Shown: one piece after another, positions 8,280-15,926 of the stretch
Layout of the letters: each line of letters starts with the position of its first letter
Position numbering within the stretch: position 1 is the first letter of the stretch
Source of the DNA: an uncultured Dysosmobacter sp.
GTDB lineage: Bacteria > Bacillota > Clostridia > Oscillospirales > Oscillospiraceae
NCBI GenBank assembly: GCA_934636905.1
Contig: CAKUBJ010000022.1
Span: 1-31,120 of the forward strand
Length of the DNA: 31,120 nt
Direction: 5' to 3'
Made by a program: the position numbers and the translations under genes
Notes under the pieces: model-generated
The model's input: only the letters and a program-made list of their open reading frames with translations
Databases searched by the model: none
Told to the model about the DNA's origin: nothing

Positions 8280-8348
8280 GGTTGACACCTCAGTATGATG
8301 TAGTGTGTAATTTCCCGCCGGAAATATTCTCCAACCGGCAGTGTACTT

Positions 8349-8377
8349 ATCTTATCGCAGATTTCCCCCCTTTACAA
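8349..8377 (-). promoter_or_regulatory. Promoter of the NSS transporter
   Basis: Minus strand: -35 TTGTAA (8372-8377), 17-nt spacer, -10 TAAGAT (8349-8354). Its -35 box is almost superimposed on the -35 box of the lysR promoter (8371-8376), so the two promoters probably compete for polymerase. Confidence 0.6.
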
Positions 8378-8400
8378 CGGCATATTTTCAATGCTAAAAT
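8371..8400 (+). promoter_or_regulatory. Promoter of the LysR gene
   Basis: -35 TTTACA (8371-8376), 18-nt spacer, -10 TAAAAT (8395-8400). The transcription start would fall within the LysR box at 8399-8413, so the regulator could repress itself. Confidence 0.6.
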
Positions 8401-8416
8401 AAGAAAAACTTATTTT
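8396..8416. promoter_or_regulatory. Candidate LysR-type operator (T-N11-A dyad)
   Basis: Perfect dyad ATAAG-N5-CTTAT (8399-8413), extended to AAAATAAG/CTTATTTT at the outer flanks (8396-8403, 8409-8416). It fits the T-N11-A rule for LysR-type boxes and lies at the -10/start region of the regulator's own promoter. Confidence 0.6.
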
Positions 8417-8428
8417 GCGGAGGCAGTG

Positions 8429-9367
8429 ATGAATCGGAATCAGCTGAAGTATTTTGTGGCGGCAGCGGAGGAGCGCAGCTTCACCAAAGCCGCCGAGCAG
8501 TACTACATCTCCCAGACCGCCGTCACCCAGCAGATTCATCTGCTGGAGGAAACTCTGGGCTGCGCCCTGTTTGACCGGGGCACCCGCCCCGTCAGCCTGA
8601 CGCCGGCGGGAAAATCCTTCCTGCTGGACGCCAAGGCCATTCTGGAACGGATGAGCCGCGCGGCAGAGCGGGTGCACGACGCCTCCACCGGCCTCACCGG
8701 CACCCTGCGGGTAGGCTATGTGCGGGGTTACGAGCGCAGCGACCTGTCGGTGCTGATGCGCCGCTTCCACCAGCAGAACGGCAACGTGCTCATCACCTTC
8801 TACCGCTGCTCCTCCGATACCCTGGCCGCCGGCCTGCTGCACCAGAAATACGACATCATCTTCACATGGGACAGTACCAACCTGCGGACGCAGAAGGGCG
8901 TGACCTGCCGGACGGTGGAAAAAGCGGGGCTGGTGGTGGCGCTTTACGCCGGCCACCCTCTGGCGCAGCGGCGGCAGCTGCGCCGCCGGGAACTGCGGGG
9001 GGAAAGTATCCTCTATATGTCCCCTGACGCGGCGGAGGACTCCTACGGCGACGCCCTGTTCATGCACCTCTATCAGGCGGCGGGCTATAAGCCCAACATC
9101 CTCTTCCGCTCCGCCGACACGGAGAGCATTCTCATGATGGTGGCAGCGGAGGAGGGCATCTCCATCCTGCCGGATTACTGTACAGATAAGCTCTACCACG
9201 CGGACAATCTGGTCTTTGTGCCGCTGGTGGGGGAAGGTGAGGAGGAGGAAATCATTGCCGCATGGCAAAGCGGCAACGCCAACCCGGCTCTCAGCCGTTT
9301 CCTCACGGCGCTGGAAGAGGGCTTCTCCGGGGAGGGGGACGGTTCCCCGGCGCCGCGCCGCTCTTAG
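8429..9367 (+). CDS. LysR family transcriptional regulator
   Basis: The 312-residue DNA-binding regulator has an N-terminal winged HTH (MNRNQLKYFVAAAEERSFTK, then AAEQYYISQTAVTQQIHLLE, residues 1-60) and a C-terminal effector-binding domain of the periplasmic-binding-protein type (from about residue 90, LRVGYVRGYERSDL). The ATG at 8429 follows GCGGAGGCAGTG; the open frame extends upstream to 8282 but that part would run through the promoters. It is divergent from the NSS transporter, so the effector is probably an amino acid carried by that transporter (inference). The last 20 residues are low-complexity and rich in Gly, Arg and Pro. Confidence 0.93.
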   Translation: MNRNQLKYFVAAAEERSFTKAAEQYYISQTAVTQQIHLLEETLGCALFDRGTRPVSLTPAGKSFLLDAKAILERMSRAAERVHDASTGLTGTLRVGYVRGYERSDLSVLMRRFHQQNGNVLITFYRCSSDTLAAGLLHQKYDIIFTWDSTNLRTQKGVTCRTVEKAGLVVALYAGHPLAQRRQLRRRELRGESILYMSPDAAEDSYGDALFMHLYQAAGYKPNILFRSADTESILMMVAAEEGISILPDYCTDKLYHADNLVFVPLVGEGEEEEIIAAWQSGNANPALSRFLTALEEGFSGEGDGSPAPRRS

Positions 9368-9435
9368 GACGCGCGGGGCACCGGTCATTCCTCCCGTCTG
9401 CCTTTGCCGTGCAGAAAACTGCGGAAACGTGCAGG

Positions 9436-9472
9436 AAAACAGCCTCCGCGCATCAAGCGCGGAGGCTGTTTT
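9436..9472. terminator. Bidirectional terminator between lysR and serA
   Basis: Perfect 16-bp stem AAAACAGCCTCCGCGC (9436-9451) with its complement (9457-9472) and a 5-nt loop. The stem ends in A4/T4, so it can serve the convergent genes on both sides. Confidence 0.85.
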
Positions 9473-9493
9473 CACGGATTTGCCATTGCGGAT

Positions 9494-10669
9494 TTACCAT
9501 TCCAGAACCCGGAGGCGGATGACGTTGGCCATATGCCGCACATCCTCCACCACACGCTCTCCCACGCGGGCATTCAGATCCACCATGGTATAGGCGTAAT
9601 CCCCCCGGGACTTGTTGCTGAGGTTTTCCACGTTGACGCCGTCCCGGCTGAAAAGGCTGGTGATGTTTGCCAGCATACCGGGCACGTTCTTGTGCAGGAT
9701 GCACAGCCGCTGCACGCCGCTGCGCTCCATGCTCATTTCCGGCAGGTTCACGCTGGTGCGGATATTGCCGTTTTCCAGATAGTCCCGCAGCTCGTCCACT
9801 GCCATGGCGGCGCAGTTCTGCTCACTCTCCGGCGTGGAGGCTCCCAGATGGGGCAGGGCAATGACGTGGGGCGCCGTCAGCAGCCGGTTGTTGGGGAAGT
9901 CCGTAATGTAGGCCGCCACCTTGCCGGTATCCAATGCCGCCAGCATGGCCTCATCGTCCACAATCTCCCCCCGTGCCAGATTGATGACCCGGACGCCCCG
10001 CTTCATGGCTGCGATGGCGTCGGCGTTAATCATGCGGGCGGTTTTTTCCGTGTAGTGGATGTGCATGGTGATATAATCCGCCCGCTTGTAGAGGTCGTTG
10101 ATGTCCTTCACCACATGGACATGGCGGTCCAGCCGCAGTGCCGTGTCCACGGACAGGAAGGGGTCATAGCCGTAGACGTCCATGCCCAGTGCAATGGCGG
10201 TGTTGGCCACAATGGAACCGATGGCGCCCAGACCGATGATGCCCAGCGTCTTCTTATAGAGCTCCGGCCCCACAAAGGCGGACTTGCCCTTCTCCACCAC
10301 GGTGGAAACCTCGATGCCGGACGCCGCCTGCTCCCGCACCCAGCGGATGGCGCCGGGAATGTCCCGGGAGCCGATGAGCATGGCGCAGATTACCAGTTCC
10401 TTGACGGCGTTGGCGTTGGCGCCGGGGGTGGAAAACACCGGAATGCCCGCCGCCGCACAGCGATCCAGCGGGATGTTGTTGACCCCCACCCCTGCCCGGG
10501 CAATGGCCAGCAGGCCGGGGTTGAATTCCATGTCCAGCAGTTTGGCGGAGCGAACCAAAATCCCCTGCGGATCCTGCACCGTGTCGCCGACTTCATAAAA
10601 TTCAGCGGGAAAACGGTTCAGACCTACAGGGGAAATCTTGTTCATGGTTTGAATGCGATACATATTCAT
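9494..10669 (-). CDS. serA: D-3-phosphoglycerate dehydrogenase (short ACT type)
   Basis: NAD-dependent 2-hydroxyacid dehydrogenase, most likely the first step of serine biosynthesis. The 391 residues contain the substrate-side RAGVGVNNIPLDRCAAAGI, the Rossmann motif GLGAIGSIVANTAIALGM, NLARGEIVDDEAM, the catalytic-His region ALPHLGASTPESEQNCA and a C-terminal ACT domain (RLCILHKNVPGMLANITSLF) expected to sense serine. Start MNMYRIQ at 10669 has AAGGAGATT immediately before it; the open frame upstream is leader. It has its own promoter (10752-10780). No serC lies next to it, so a related 2-hydroxyacid dehydrogenase role remains possible, but the ACT domain favours SerA. Confidence 0.9.
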   Translation of the reverse strand: MNMYRIQTMNKISPVGLNRFPAEFYEVGDTVQDPQGILVRSAKLLDMEFNPGLLAIARAGVGVNNIPLDRCAAAGIPVFSTPGANANAVKELVICAMLIGSRDIPGAIRWVREQAASGIEVSTVVEKGKSAFVGPELYKKTLGIIGLGAIGSIVANTAIALGMDVYGYDPFLSVDTALRLDRHVHVVKDINDLYKRADYITMHIHYTEKTARMINADAIAAMKRGVRVINLARGEIVDDEAMLAALDTGKVAAYITDFPNNRLLTAPHVIALPHLGASTPESEQNCAAMAVDELRDYLENGNIRTSVNLPEMSMERSGVQRLCILHKNVPGMLANITSLFSRDGVNVENLSNKSRGDYAYTMVDLNARVGERVVEDVRHMANVIRLRVLEW

Positions 10670-10679
10670 AATCTCCTTG

Positions 10680-10697
10680 GCGGCTCCAGCGAGCCGC
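10680..10697 (-). other. Leader hairpin directly upstream of the serA SD
   Basis: GCGGCTC-GCTG-GAGCCGC on the minus strand, ending 2 nt before AAGGAG. It could modulate ribosome access; no known riboswitch or T-box motif is recognised in the roughly 80-nt leader. Confidence 0.45.
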
Positions 10698-10751
10698 ATT
10701 ACTCCCGCCGGAACGTGCGGCGCCTGCGTCGCTTCCGCCGGGGCAGATTCT

Positions 10752-10780
10752 ATTATAAGGGCGTGTTCCGGGCAGTGCAA
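10752..10780 (-). promoter_or_regulatory. serA promoter
   Basis: Minus strand: -35 TTGCAC (10775-10780), 17-nt spacer, -10 TATAAT (10752-10757). Confidence 0.75.
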
Positions 10781-10828
10781 TGGACGGATTACCGAAAAAG
10801 CCCCGGCAAGGCAGGAAAACTTTGTCGA

Positions 10829-10869
10829 AAAAAGTCCGCCGGAAGCATTTTGCTTCCGACGGACTTTTT
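10829..10869 (-). terminator. Terminator of the cyclophilin gene
   Basis: Minus strand hairpin AAAAAGTCCG...CGGACTTTTT with inner stem GGAAGCA/TGCTTCC (10841-10856) and a small internal loop. It is followed by T residues and lies 15 nt after the cyclophilin stop. Confidence 0.85.
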
Positions 10870-10883
10870 GAAAACGGATTCCG

Positions 10884-11513
10884 TCAGTCCACAATGCGGA
10901 CGGCGGTAATCACCGGCTGGCTGTCTGCCGGGATGGTGCCGTTGTTGTCCACAGGCCGGGCGGCCTCGCAGACAGCGTCCACCACGTCCATGCCGTCGGT
11001 CACATAGCCGAAGCAGGCGTACTGCCCGTCCAGAAAGGTGCTGTCGGCGTGGCAGATGAAGAACTGGGAACTGGCGCTGTCATAGGCCTGACTGCGGGCC
11101 ATGGAGATAGCCCCCCGGGTGTGGGAGAGGGTATTTTCCACGCCGTTGGCGGAAAATTCCCCCTTGATGGTGTTCTCGGAGCCGCCGGTGCCGTTGCCGT
11201 TGGGGTCACCTCCCTGCATCATGAAGCCGGCGATGATGCGGTGGAAGGTCAGGCCGTCGTAAAAGCCGTCGTTGGCCAAATCCATGAAGTTCTGCACCGT
11301 AATGGGGGCGGCGTCGCCGTCCAGTTCCACGGTGACGGTGCCGTAGTCCTGAATGTCGATCTCCGCGTGGTGGGTGCCGACGCCCTGCGGTTCCGCATCC
11401 GAATCCTGCCGGTCGGTTGGTACGACGGTGATTCCCGCCACGCTGGTCTTGCTGCATCCGGCAAGACTCAGGAACAACGCGGCAGCGGTGAAAACAATCA
11501 GTATTTTTTTCAT
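10884..11513 (-). CDS. Cyclophilin-type peptidyl-prolyl isomerase, lipoprotein
   Basis: Extracytoplasmic folding catalyst. The 209 residues begin with a lipoprotein signal peptide (MKKILIVFTAAALFLSLAGC, lipobox LAGC with Cys20 as lipidation site) and a short linker. The cyclophilin domain follows from about residue 50, with the active-site stretch TFHRIIAGFMMQGGDP, GGSENTIKGEF and SQFFICHADSTFLDGQYACFG. The start at 11513 follows AGAGGAGAATCC. It lies 60 nt downstream of typA on the same strand, separated by a GC-rich hairpin, so partial read-through from typA is possible. Confidence 0.95.
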   Translation of the reverse strand: MKKILIVFTAAALFLSLAGCSKTSVAGITVVPTDRQDSDAEPQGVGTHHAEIDIQDYGTVTVELDGDAAPITVQNFMDLANDGFYDGLTFHRIIAGFMMQGGDPNGNGTGGSENTIKGEFSANGVENTLSHTRGAISMARSQAYDSASSQFFICHADSTFLDGQYACFGYVTDGMDVVDAVCEAARPVDNNGTIPADSQPVITAVRIVD

Positions 11514-11533
11514 CGGATTCTCCTCTTTGGAAT

Positions 11534-11561
11534 GCAGCCCGCCGGATATTCGGCGGGCTGC
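11534..11561 (-). terminator. Hairpin between typA and the cyclophilin gene
   Basis: Stem GCAGCCCGCCG (11534-11544) with CGGCGGGCTGC (11551-11561). On the minus strand only ATTCC follows, with no T-run, so it is a weak terminator or an mRNA-processing/stability hairpin between two genes on the same strand. Confidence 0.55.
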
Positions 11562-11573
11562 GGTATCTTTCCT

Positions 11574-13397
11574 TTACTTTTTGCCCTTCAGGGACTTCAT
11601 CCGCTGCTCGTGGTTCAGGATGGCCTTCCGCATCCGCAGGCTCTTGGGGGTGACCTCCAGCAGTTCATCGTCCGCCAGGAATTCCAGGCACTGCTCCAGA
11701 CTCATCTGCTTGGGCGGCACCAGACGCAGGGCGTCGTCGGAGCCGGAGGCGCGGGTGTTGGTCAGCTGCTTCTTCCGGCAGGCGTTCACCACGATGTCCT
11801 CGCCCCGGTTGGCCACGCCGATAATCATGCCCTCATATACCGGCACGCCGGCGCCGATGAACAGGGTGCCCCGCTCCTGTGCGTTGAACAGGCCGTAGGT
11901 CACGGAGTCGCCGGTTTCGGTGGAAATCAGGCTGCCCATGCCCCGGCGGGAGATGTCACCCTTGTAGGGGGCGTAGGAATCAAACACGGAGGCCATGATG
12001 CCCTCGCCCTTGGTGTCGGTGAGGAAGTCGTTGCGATAGCCGAAGAGGCCACGGGCGGGAATCAGGAATTCCACCTTCATGCGGTCGCCCACCGGGGTCA
12101 TTTCCACAAGGTCACCCTTGCGCTGTCCCAGCTTCTCGATGACGCTGCCTACGCACTCCGCCGGCACGTCCACTACCAGCCGCTCAATAGGCTCGCACTT
12201 TTTCCCGTCGATTTCCTTGTACAGCACCCGCGGGGGGGATACCTGAAACTCATAGCCTTCCCGGCGCATGGTTTCAATCAGGATGGACAGGGACATCTCG
12301 CCCCGGCCTGCCACGTTGAAGGCGCTGTCCCGGTCGGTGTCGGAAACCTTCAGGGAGACGTCCTTCAGGGTTTCCCGGTACAGCCGGTCCCGGATCTGCC
12401 GGGAGGTGACGAACTTGCCCTCCCGGCCGGCATAGGGGGAGTCGTTGACGGAGAAGGTCATCTCCAGGGTGGGGGCGCTGATTTTCACAAAGGGCAGCGG
12501 TTCCACGGCAGTGGGAGCGCAGATGGTGTCGCCGATGGTGATGTCGGGGATGCCGCTCATGGCAATGATGTTGCCGGCGGTGGACTCCGTCACCTGCTTC
12601 CGCGCCAGACCCTCAAACTCGTAGATGGACACGGCCTTGGCCTTTTTGGCCGGGGCGTCGGGATTGTGGTAGTTGCACACGGCAATCTCCTGATTCTGCT
12701 TCAGGGTTCCCCGCTCAATGCGGCCGATGGCAATGCGCCCCACGAACTCGTTGTAGTCGATGGAACTGACCAGCATCTGGAAGGGCTGATCCACGTCCGC
12801 CTCGGGAGCGGGGATGTATTCCAGAATGGTTTCAAACAGGGGCTTGAGGTCGGTGCCCACCACGTCGGGAGAGTAAGAGGCGGTGCCTTGCCGGCCGGAG
12901 CAGAACAGCATGGGGGAATCCAGCTGCTCCGGGGTGGCGTTCAGATCCATCAGCAGTTCCAGCACCTCGTCAATGACCTCGTGGATCCGCTGGTCGGGGC
13001 GGTCGATCTTGTTGATGACCACAATGACCCGGTGTCCCAGTTCCAGTGCGCGGCTGAGGACAAAGCGGGTCTGGGGCATGGGGCCTTCGGCGGCGTCCAC
13101 CAGCAGGATGACGCCGTTGACCATCTTCAGGATCCGCTCCACCTCGCCGCCGAAGTCGGCGTGACCCGGGGTGTCCACCACATTGATTTTCACGTCCTTG
13201 TAGCGAATGGCGGTGTTCTTGGCCAGAATGGTGATGCCGCGTTCCCGTTCCAGATCGCCGGAGTCCATGACCCGATCCACCACTTCCTGATTTTCCCGGT
13301 AGACGCCGCCCTGCTTGAGCATTTCGTCCACCAGCGTGGTCTTGCCGTGGTCAACGTGGGCAATGATGGCTACGTTGCGAAGTTTTTCGTTCTGCAT
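11574..13397 (-). CDS. typA: Ribosome-associated translational GTPase TypA/BipA
   Basis: GTPase of the EF-G/LepA group that binds ribosomes and assists assembly of the large subunit and stress adaptation. The 607 residues match the usual size. G1 is AHVDHGKT (residues 13-20), G3 DTPGH (75-79) and G4 NKIDRP (129-134), followed by domain II, EF-G-like domains and the family-specific C-terminal region (RGLFGYRNDFLTDTKGEGIM, SGSDDALRLVPPKQMSLEQCLEFLADDELLEVTPKSLRMRK). The start at 13397 has GGAAAGGAC upstream. Promoter at 13446-13474. Confidence 0.98.
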   Translation of the reverse strand: MQNEKLRNVAIIAHVDHGKTTLVDEMLKQGGVYRENQEVVDRVMDSGDLERERGITILAKNTAIRYKDVKINVVDTPGHADFGGEVERILKMVNGVILLVDAAEGPMPQTRFVLSRALELGHRVIVVINKIDRPDQRIHEVIDEVLELLMDLNATPEQLDSPMLFCSGRQGTASYSPDVVGTDLKPLFETILEYIPAPEADVDQPFQMLVSSIDYNEFVGRIAIGRIERGTLKQNQEIAVCNYHNPDAPAKKAKAVSIYEFEGLARKQVTESTAGNIIAMSGIPDITIGDTICAPTAVEPLPFVKISAPTLEMTFSVNDSPYAGREGKFVTSRQIRDRLYRETLKDVSLKVSDTDRDSAFNVAGRGEMSLSILIETMRREGYEFQVSPPRVLYKEIDGKKCEPIERLVVDVPAECVGSVIEKLGQRKGDLVEMTPVGDRMKVEFLIPARGLFGYRNDFLTDTKGEGIMASVFDSYAPYKGDISRRGMGSLISTETGDSVTYGLFNAQERGTLFIGAGVPVYEGMIIGVANRGEDIVVNACRKKQLTNTRASGSDDALRLVPPKQMSLEQCLEFLADDELLEVTPKSLRMRKAILNHEQRMKSLKGKK

Positions 13398-13445
13398 AAT
13401 ATGAATGTCCTTTCCTTACACAAAGGATTTTTTGCACAGCCTTAT

Positions 13446-13474
13446 ATTATAATTCACGATTCCGGCAATTTCAA
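13446..13474 (-). promoter_or_regulatory. typA promoter
   Basis: Minus strand: -35 TTGAAA (13469-13474), 17-nt spacer, -10 TATAAT (13446-13451). Confidence 0.75.
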
Positions 13475-13558
13475 CAGGGAATTGTACATTTTCTGCGGAT
13501 TCCCGCAGAAATTCCCGTAAAAAAACGGTGCCGGCATTGGTAAATTCTCCGGAAGGAT

Positions 13559-13593
13559 GAAAACGCCCGTGAAACCGGCGGTTTCACGGGCGT
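13559..13593 (-). terminator. Terminator of the ygeY-ygeW-carbamate kinase operon
   Basis: Perfect 14-bp stem ACGCCCGTGAAACC (13563-13576) with 13580-13593 and a 3-nt loop. On the minus strand it runs into TTTTCATCC. It lies 90 nt beyond the carbamate kinase stop; the gap also holds a GC-rich dyad near 13615-13630. Confidence 0.8.
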
Positions 13594-13682
13594 GCAGCAG
13601 GCTTTCAGGCAGACCGCCCCGGGGCGGCGGACATTCTTCCCGCAAAACCGGGACGATGCCTCCGGCGCATGGCCGACGGCCG

Positions 13683-14624
13683 TTATCCGACGGTAATCCG
13701 GGTGCCGGTTTTGCCCTCAATGCCGTCCCGCGCCTTTTCCAGCAGGGTGATGAGGGCGGTGCGTCCCGGTCTGGACTCTGCGAATTTCACGGCAGCCTCC
13801 ACCTTGGGCAGCATGGAGCCGGGGGCGAACTGCCCCTCCGCCATATAGGCCCGGGCCTCCTCCGGTGTCAGGCTGTCCAGCCATTTCTGATTCGGCTTAT
13901 TGAAGTTCACCGCCACCTTTTCCACGGCGGTGAGGATGATGAGCATATCGGCGTCCAGTTCCTCCGCCAGCAGTTCGGAGGCGAAGTCCTTGTCAATAAC
14001 GGCGGCGGCGCCTCTGAGACGGTTCCCCTCCTCCGCAGTTACGGGAATCCCCCCGCCGCCGCAGGCGATAACCACCGTGCCGGCGTTGGCCAGCGTTTCC
14101 ACGGCGGCCAGTTCCGTCACCGCCGCAGGCCGTGGGGAAGCCACCACCTGCCGCCAGCCCCGGCCGGCGTCCTCCGCCACCTGCCAGCCCTTTTCCCGGG
14201 CCATTTTCTCCGCTTCCTCCCGGGTCATGAAAGCGCCGATGGGCTTGGTGGGATGCCGGAACGCAGGGTCGTTCCCGTCCACCACCACCTGCGTCAGTAC
14301 GGTGGCGACGCACTTCCGGATTCCCCGGTTCAGCAGTTCCTCCCGCAGGGCGTTCTGAAGGTCATAGCCGATATACCCCTGACTCATGGCCACGCACATG
14401 GAAAGGGGCATGGCGTCGGCGGAAGGCTCCTGCCGGCGGTAGACGGCAAAGGCGTTCTGAATCATGCCCACCTGGGGGCCGTTGCCGTGGGCAATCACCA
14501 CGTGATGCCCGGCCTCAATCAGATCCGCAATGGCCTTTGAGGTTTCCCTTACGGCCTGCAGCTGCTCCGCCAGATTCTTCCCCAGCGCGTTGCCTCCCAG
14601 CGCAATGACAATTCGTTTACCCAT
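13683..14624 (-). CDS. arcC: Carbamate kinase
   Basis: Transfers phosphate from carbamoyl phosphate to ADP, giving ATP, ammonia and CO2. The 313 residues show the amino-acid-kinase fold: GKRIVIALGGNALG at the N-terminus, HGNGPQVGMIQNAF, VVASPRPAAV and VIACGGGGIPV, all typical of carbamate kinases. The ATG at 14624 is preferred because GAGGAAG lies seven bases upstream; an ATG at 14639 starts ahead of that SD. It is the last gene of the minus-strand operon after the YgeW-type carbamoyltransferase, which supplies its likely substrate. No arginine deiminase is present, so it does not appear to serve the arginine pathway here. In E. coli the counterpart is yqeA in the same gene context. Confidence 0.95.
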   Translation of the reverse strand: MGKRIVIALGGNALGKNLAEQLQAVRETSKAIADLIEAGHHVVIAHGNGPQVGMIQNAFAVYRRQEPSADAMPLSMCVAMSQGYIGYDLQNALREELLNRGIRKCVATVLTQVVVDGNDPAFRHPTKPIGAFMTREEAEKMAREKGWQVAEDAGRGWRQVVASPRPAAVTELAAVETLANAGTVVIACGGGGIPVTAEEGNRLRGAAAVIDKDFASELLAEELDADMLIILTAVEKVAVNFNKPNQKWLDSLTPEEARAYMAEGQFAPGSMLPKVEAAVKFAESRPGRTALITLLEKARDGIEGKTGTRITVG

Positions 14625-14650
14625 ATGGTTCTTCCTCATTTCTCAAAGTA

Positions 14651-14687
14651 ATAGCGGGAATACAGACGCATCCAGTATTCCCGCTAT
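14651..14687 (-). other. Intra-operon hairpin between ygeW and carbamate kinase
   Basis: 13-bp stem ATAGCGGGAATAC (14651-14663) with GTATTCCCGCTAT (14675-14687) and an 11-nt loop. On the minus strand only TACTTTG follows, so it is at most a partial terminator or a processing/stability element. Confidence 0.7.
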
Positions 14688-14702
14688 CGTTTCTTTTATT
14701 GC

Positions 14703-15896
14703 TTAAAAACGCTTGCGGCTGTCGCCGGCGGCGTCCAGCGCCCGCAGGCAGCCCACGGGGTCCTTCACCTGACTCATGAGAATCATGGCGGCGATGATGT
14801 AAGGCTTGAAGCTGGCCTGCTTGTACAGGGGCACCAGATACCGGTCAAACACGGAGGCGTCCACCTCCCCCTCCCTGCAGCTGACGCCGGTGATGTCGGC
14901 AGGCAGGCAGTGGAGGTACAGGGCTTTGCCGTCCTTTGTGCGCTTCATCATGTCCTCGGAGCAGGTCCAGTTCTTGAATTGGGCGTTCTGCGCCAGCAGC
15001 TGCTTTTCCAGCGCATCAATGCCCGCCTGGTCGCCGGCGGCGTACAGCCTGGTGCGCTGCTCCATGGCGGCGAAGGGTGCCCAGCTCTTGGGATAGACGA
15101 TGTCGGCGCCGTCGAAGGCCTCCTCCATGGTGGCAACCTTCTTGTAGCTGCCGCCGGTGGCGGCGGCGTTCTTTCTGGCAATCTCCTCCACCTCGGGCAT
15201 GACGTCATAGCCCTCGGGATGCGCCAGCACCACGTCCATGCCGAAGCGGGTCATCAGGCCGATGACGCCCTGAGGCACGGAGAGGGGCTTGCCGTAGGAG
15301 GGGGAATAGGCCCAGGTCATGGCGATTTTCTTGCCCTTCAGGTTCTCCACCCCGCCGAACTGGTGGATGATGTGCAGCATATCCGCCATGCACTGGGTGG
15401 GGTGATCCACGTCGCACTGGAGGTTCACCAGCGTGGGGCGCTGCTCCAGAATGCCGTCCCGGTAGCCCTCGTCCAGCGCGTCCATGAAGGTTTTCTGATA
15501 TTTGTGTCCCTCGCCGATGAACATATCGTCCCGGATGCCGATAACGTCAGCCATGAAGGATACCATGTTGGCGGTTTCCCGGACGGTTTCCCCGTGGGCA
15601 ATCTGGCTCTTCTTCTCGTCCAGATCCTGCGTCCGCAGACCCAGCAGGTTGCAGGCGGAGGCAAAGGAAAAGCGGGTGCGGGTGGAGTTGTCCCGGAAGA
15701 TGGAGATGCCCAGTCCGGAATCGAAAATCCGGGTGGATTTGTTCCGTTCCCGCAGATCCCGCAGGGCGTCCGCCACCGTGAAGATGGCCTCCAGTTCCTC
15801 GTCCGTCTTGTCCCACGTCCAGTAGAAGTCGGACTTGTACATATTGTTGATGTGCAGGCGTTCCAGATGCTGCACCAGTTCCGTCGTCTTAGCCAT
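14703..15896 (-). CDS. ygeW: Knotted carbamoyltransferase, YgeW family
   Basis: Member of the aspartate/ornithine carbamoyltransferase superfamily, of the deep-knotted YgeW branch whose substrate is not securely known. It either carbamoylates an amine or, more likely here, works backwards by phosphorolysis of a ureido compound to carbamoyl phosphate. The 397 residues equal the family length. The carbamoyl-phosphate motif STRTR is at 71-75, HPTQ at 165-168 and HCLPAD at 329-334. The long insert MTWAYSPSYGKPLSVPQGVI is typical of the knotted group. The start at 15896 follows TAGGAGAG. It begins 30 nt after the YgeY-type gene and is followed by carbamate kinase. Confidence 0.93.
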   Translation of the reverse strand: MAKTTELVQHLERLHINNMYKSDFYWTWDKTDEELEAIFTVADALRDLRERNKSTRIFDSGLGISIFRDNSTRTRFSFASACNLLGLRTQDLDEKKSQIAHGETVRETANMVSFMADVIGIRDDMFIGEGHKYQKTFMDALDEGYRDGILEQRPTLVNLQCDVDHPTQCMADMLHIIHQFGGVENLKGKKIAMTWAYSPSYGKPLSVPQGVIGLMTRFGMDVVLAHPEGYDVMPEVEEIARKNAAATGGSYKKVATMEEAFDGADIVYPKSWAPFAAMEQRTRLYAAGDQAGIDALEKQLLAQNAQFKNWTCSEDMMKRTKDGKALYLHCLPADITGVSCREGEVDASVFDRYLVPLYKQASFKPYIIAAMILMSQVKDPVGCLRALDAAGDSRKRF

Positions 15897-15926
15897 ATTT
15901 TTCTCTCCTATGCAATATATTTACAT

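Noticed and set aside
6777..8285. Long plus-strand frame beginning in repeat copy A and running through the NSS gene
   Set aside because: It begins in non-coding repeat sequence and then mirrors the NSS transporter. The same first 45 codons reappear at copy B only because the DNA repeat is identical.
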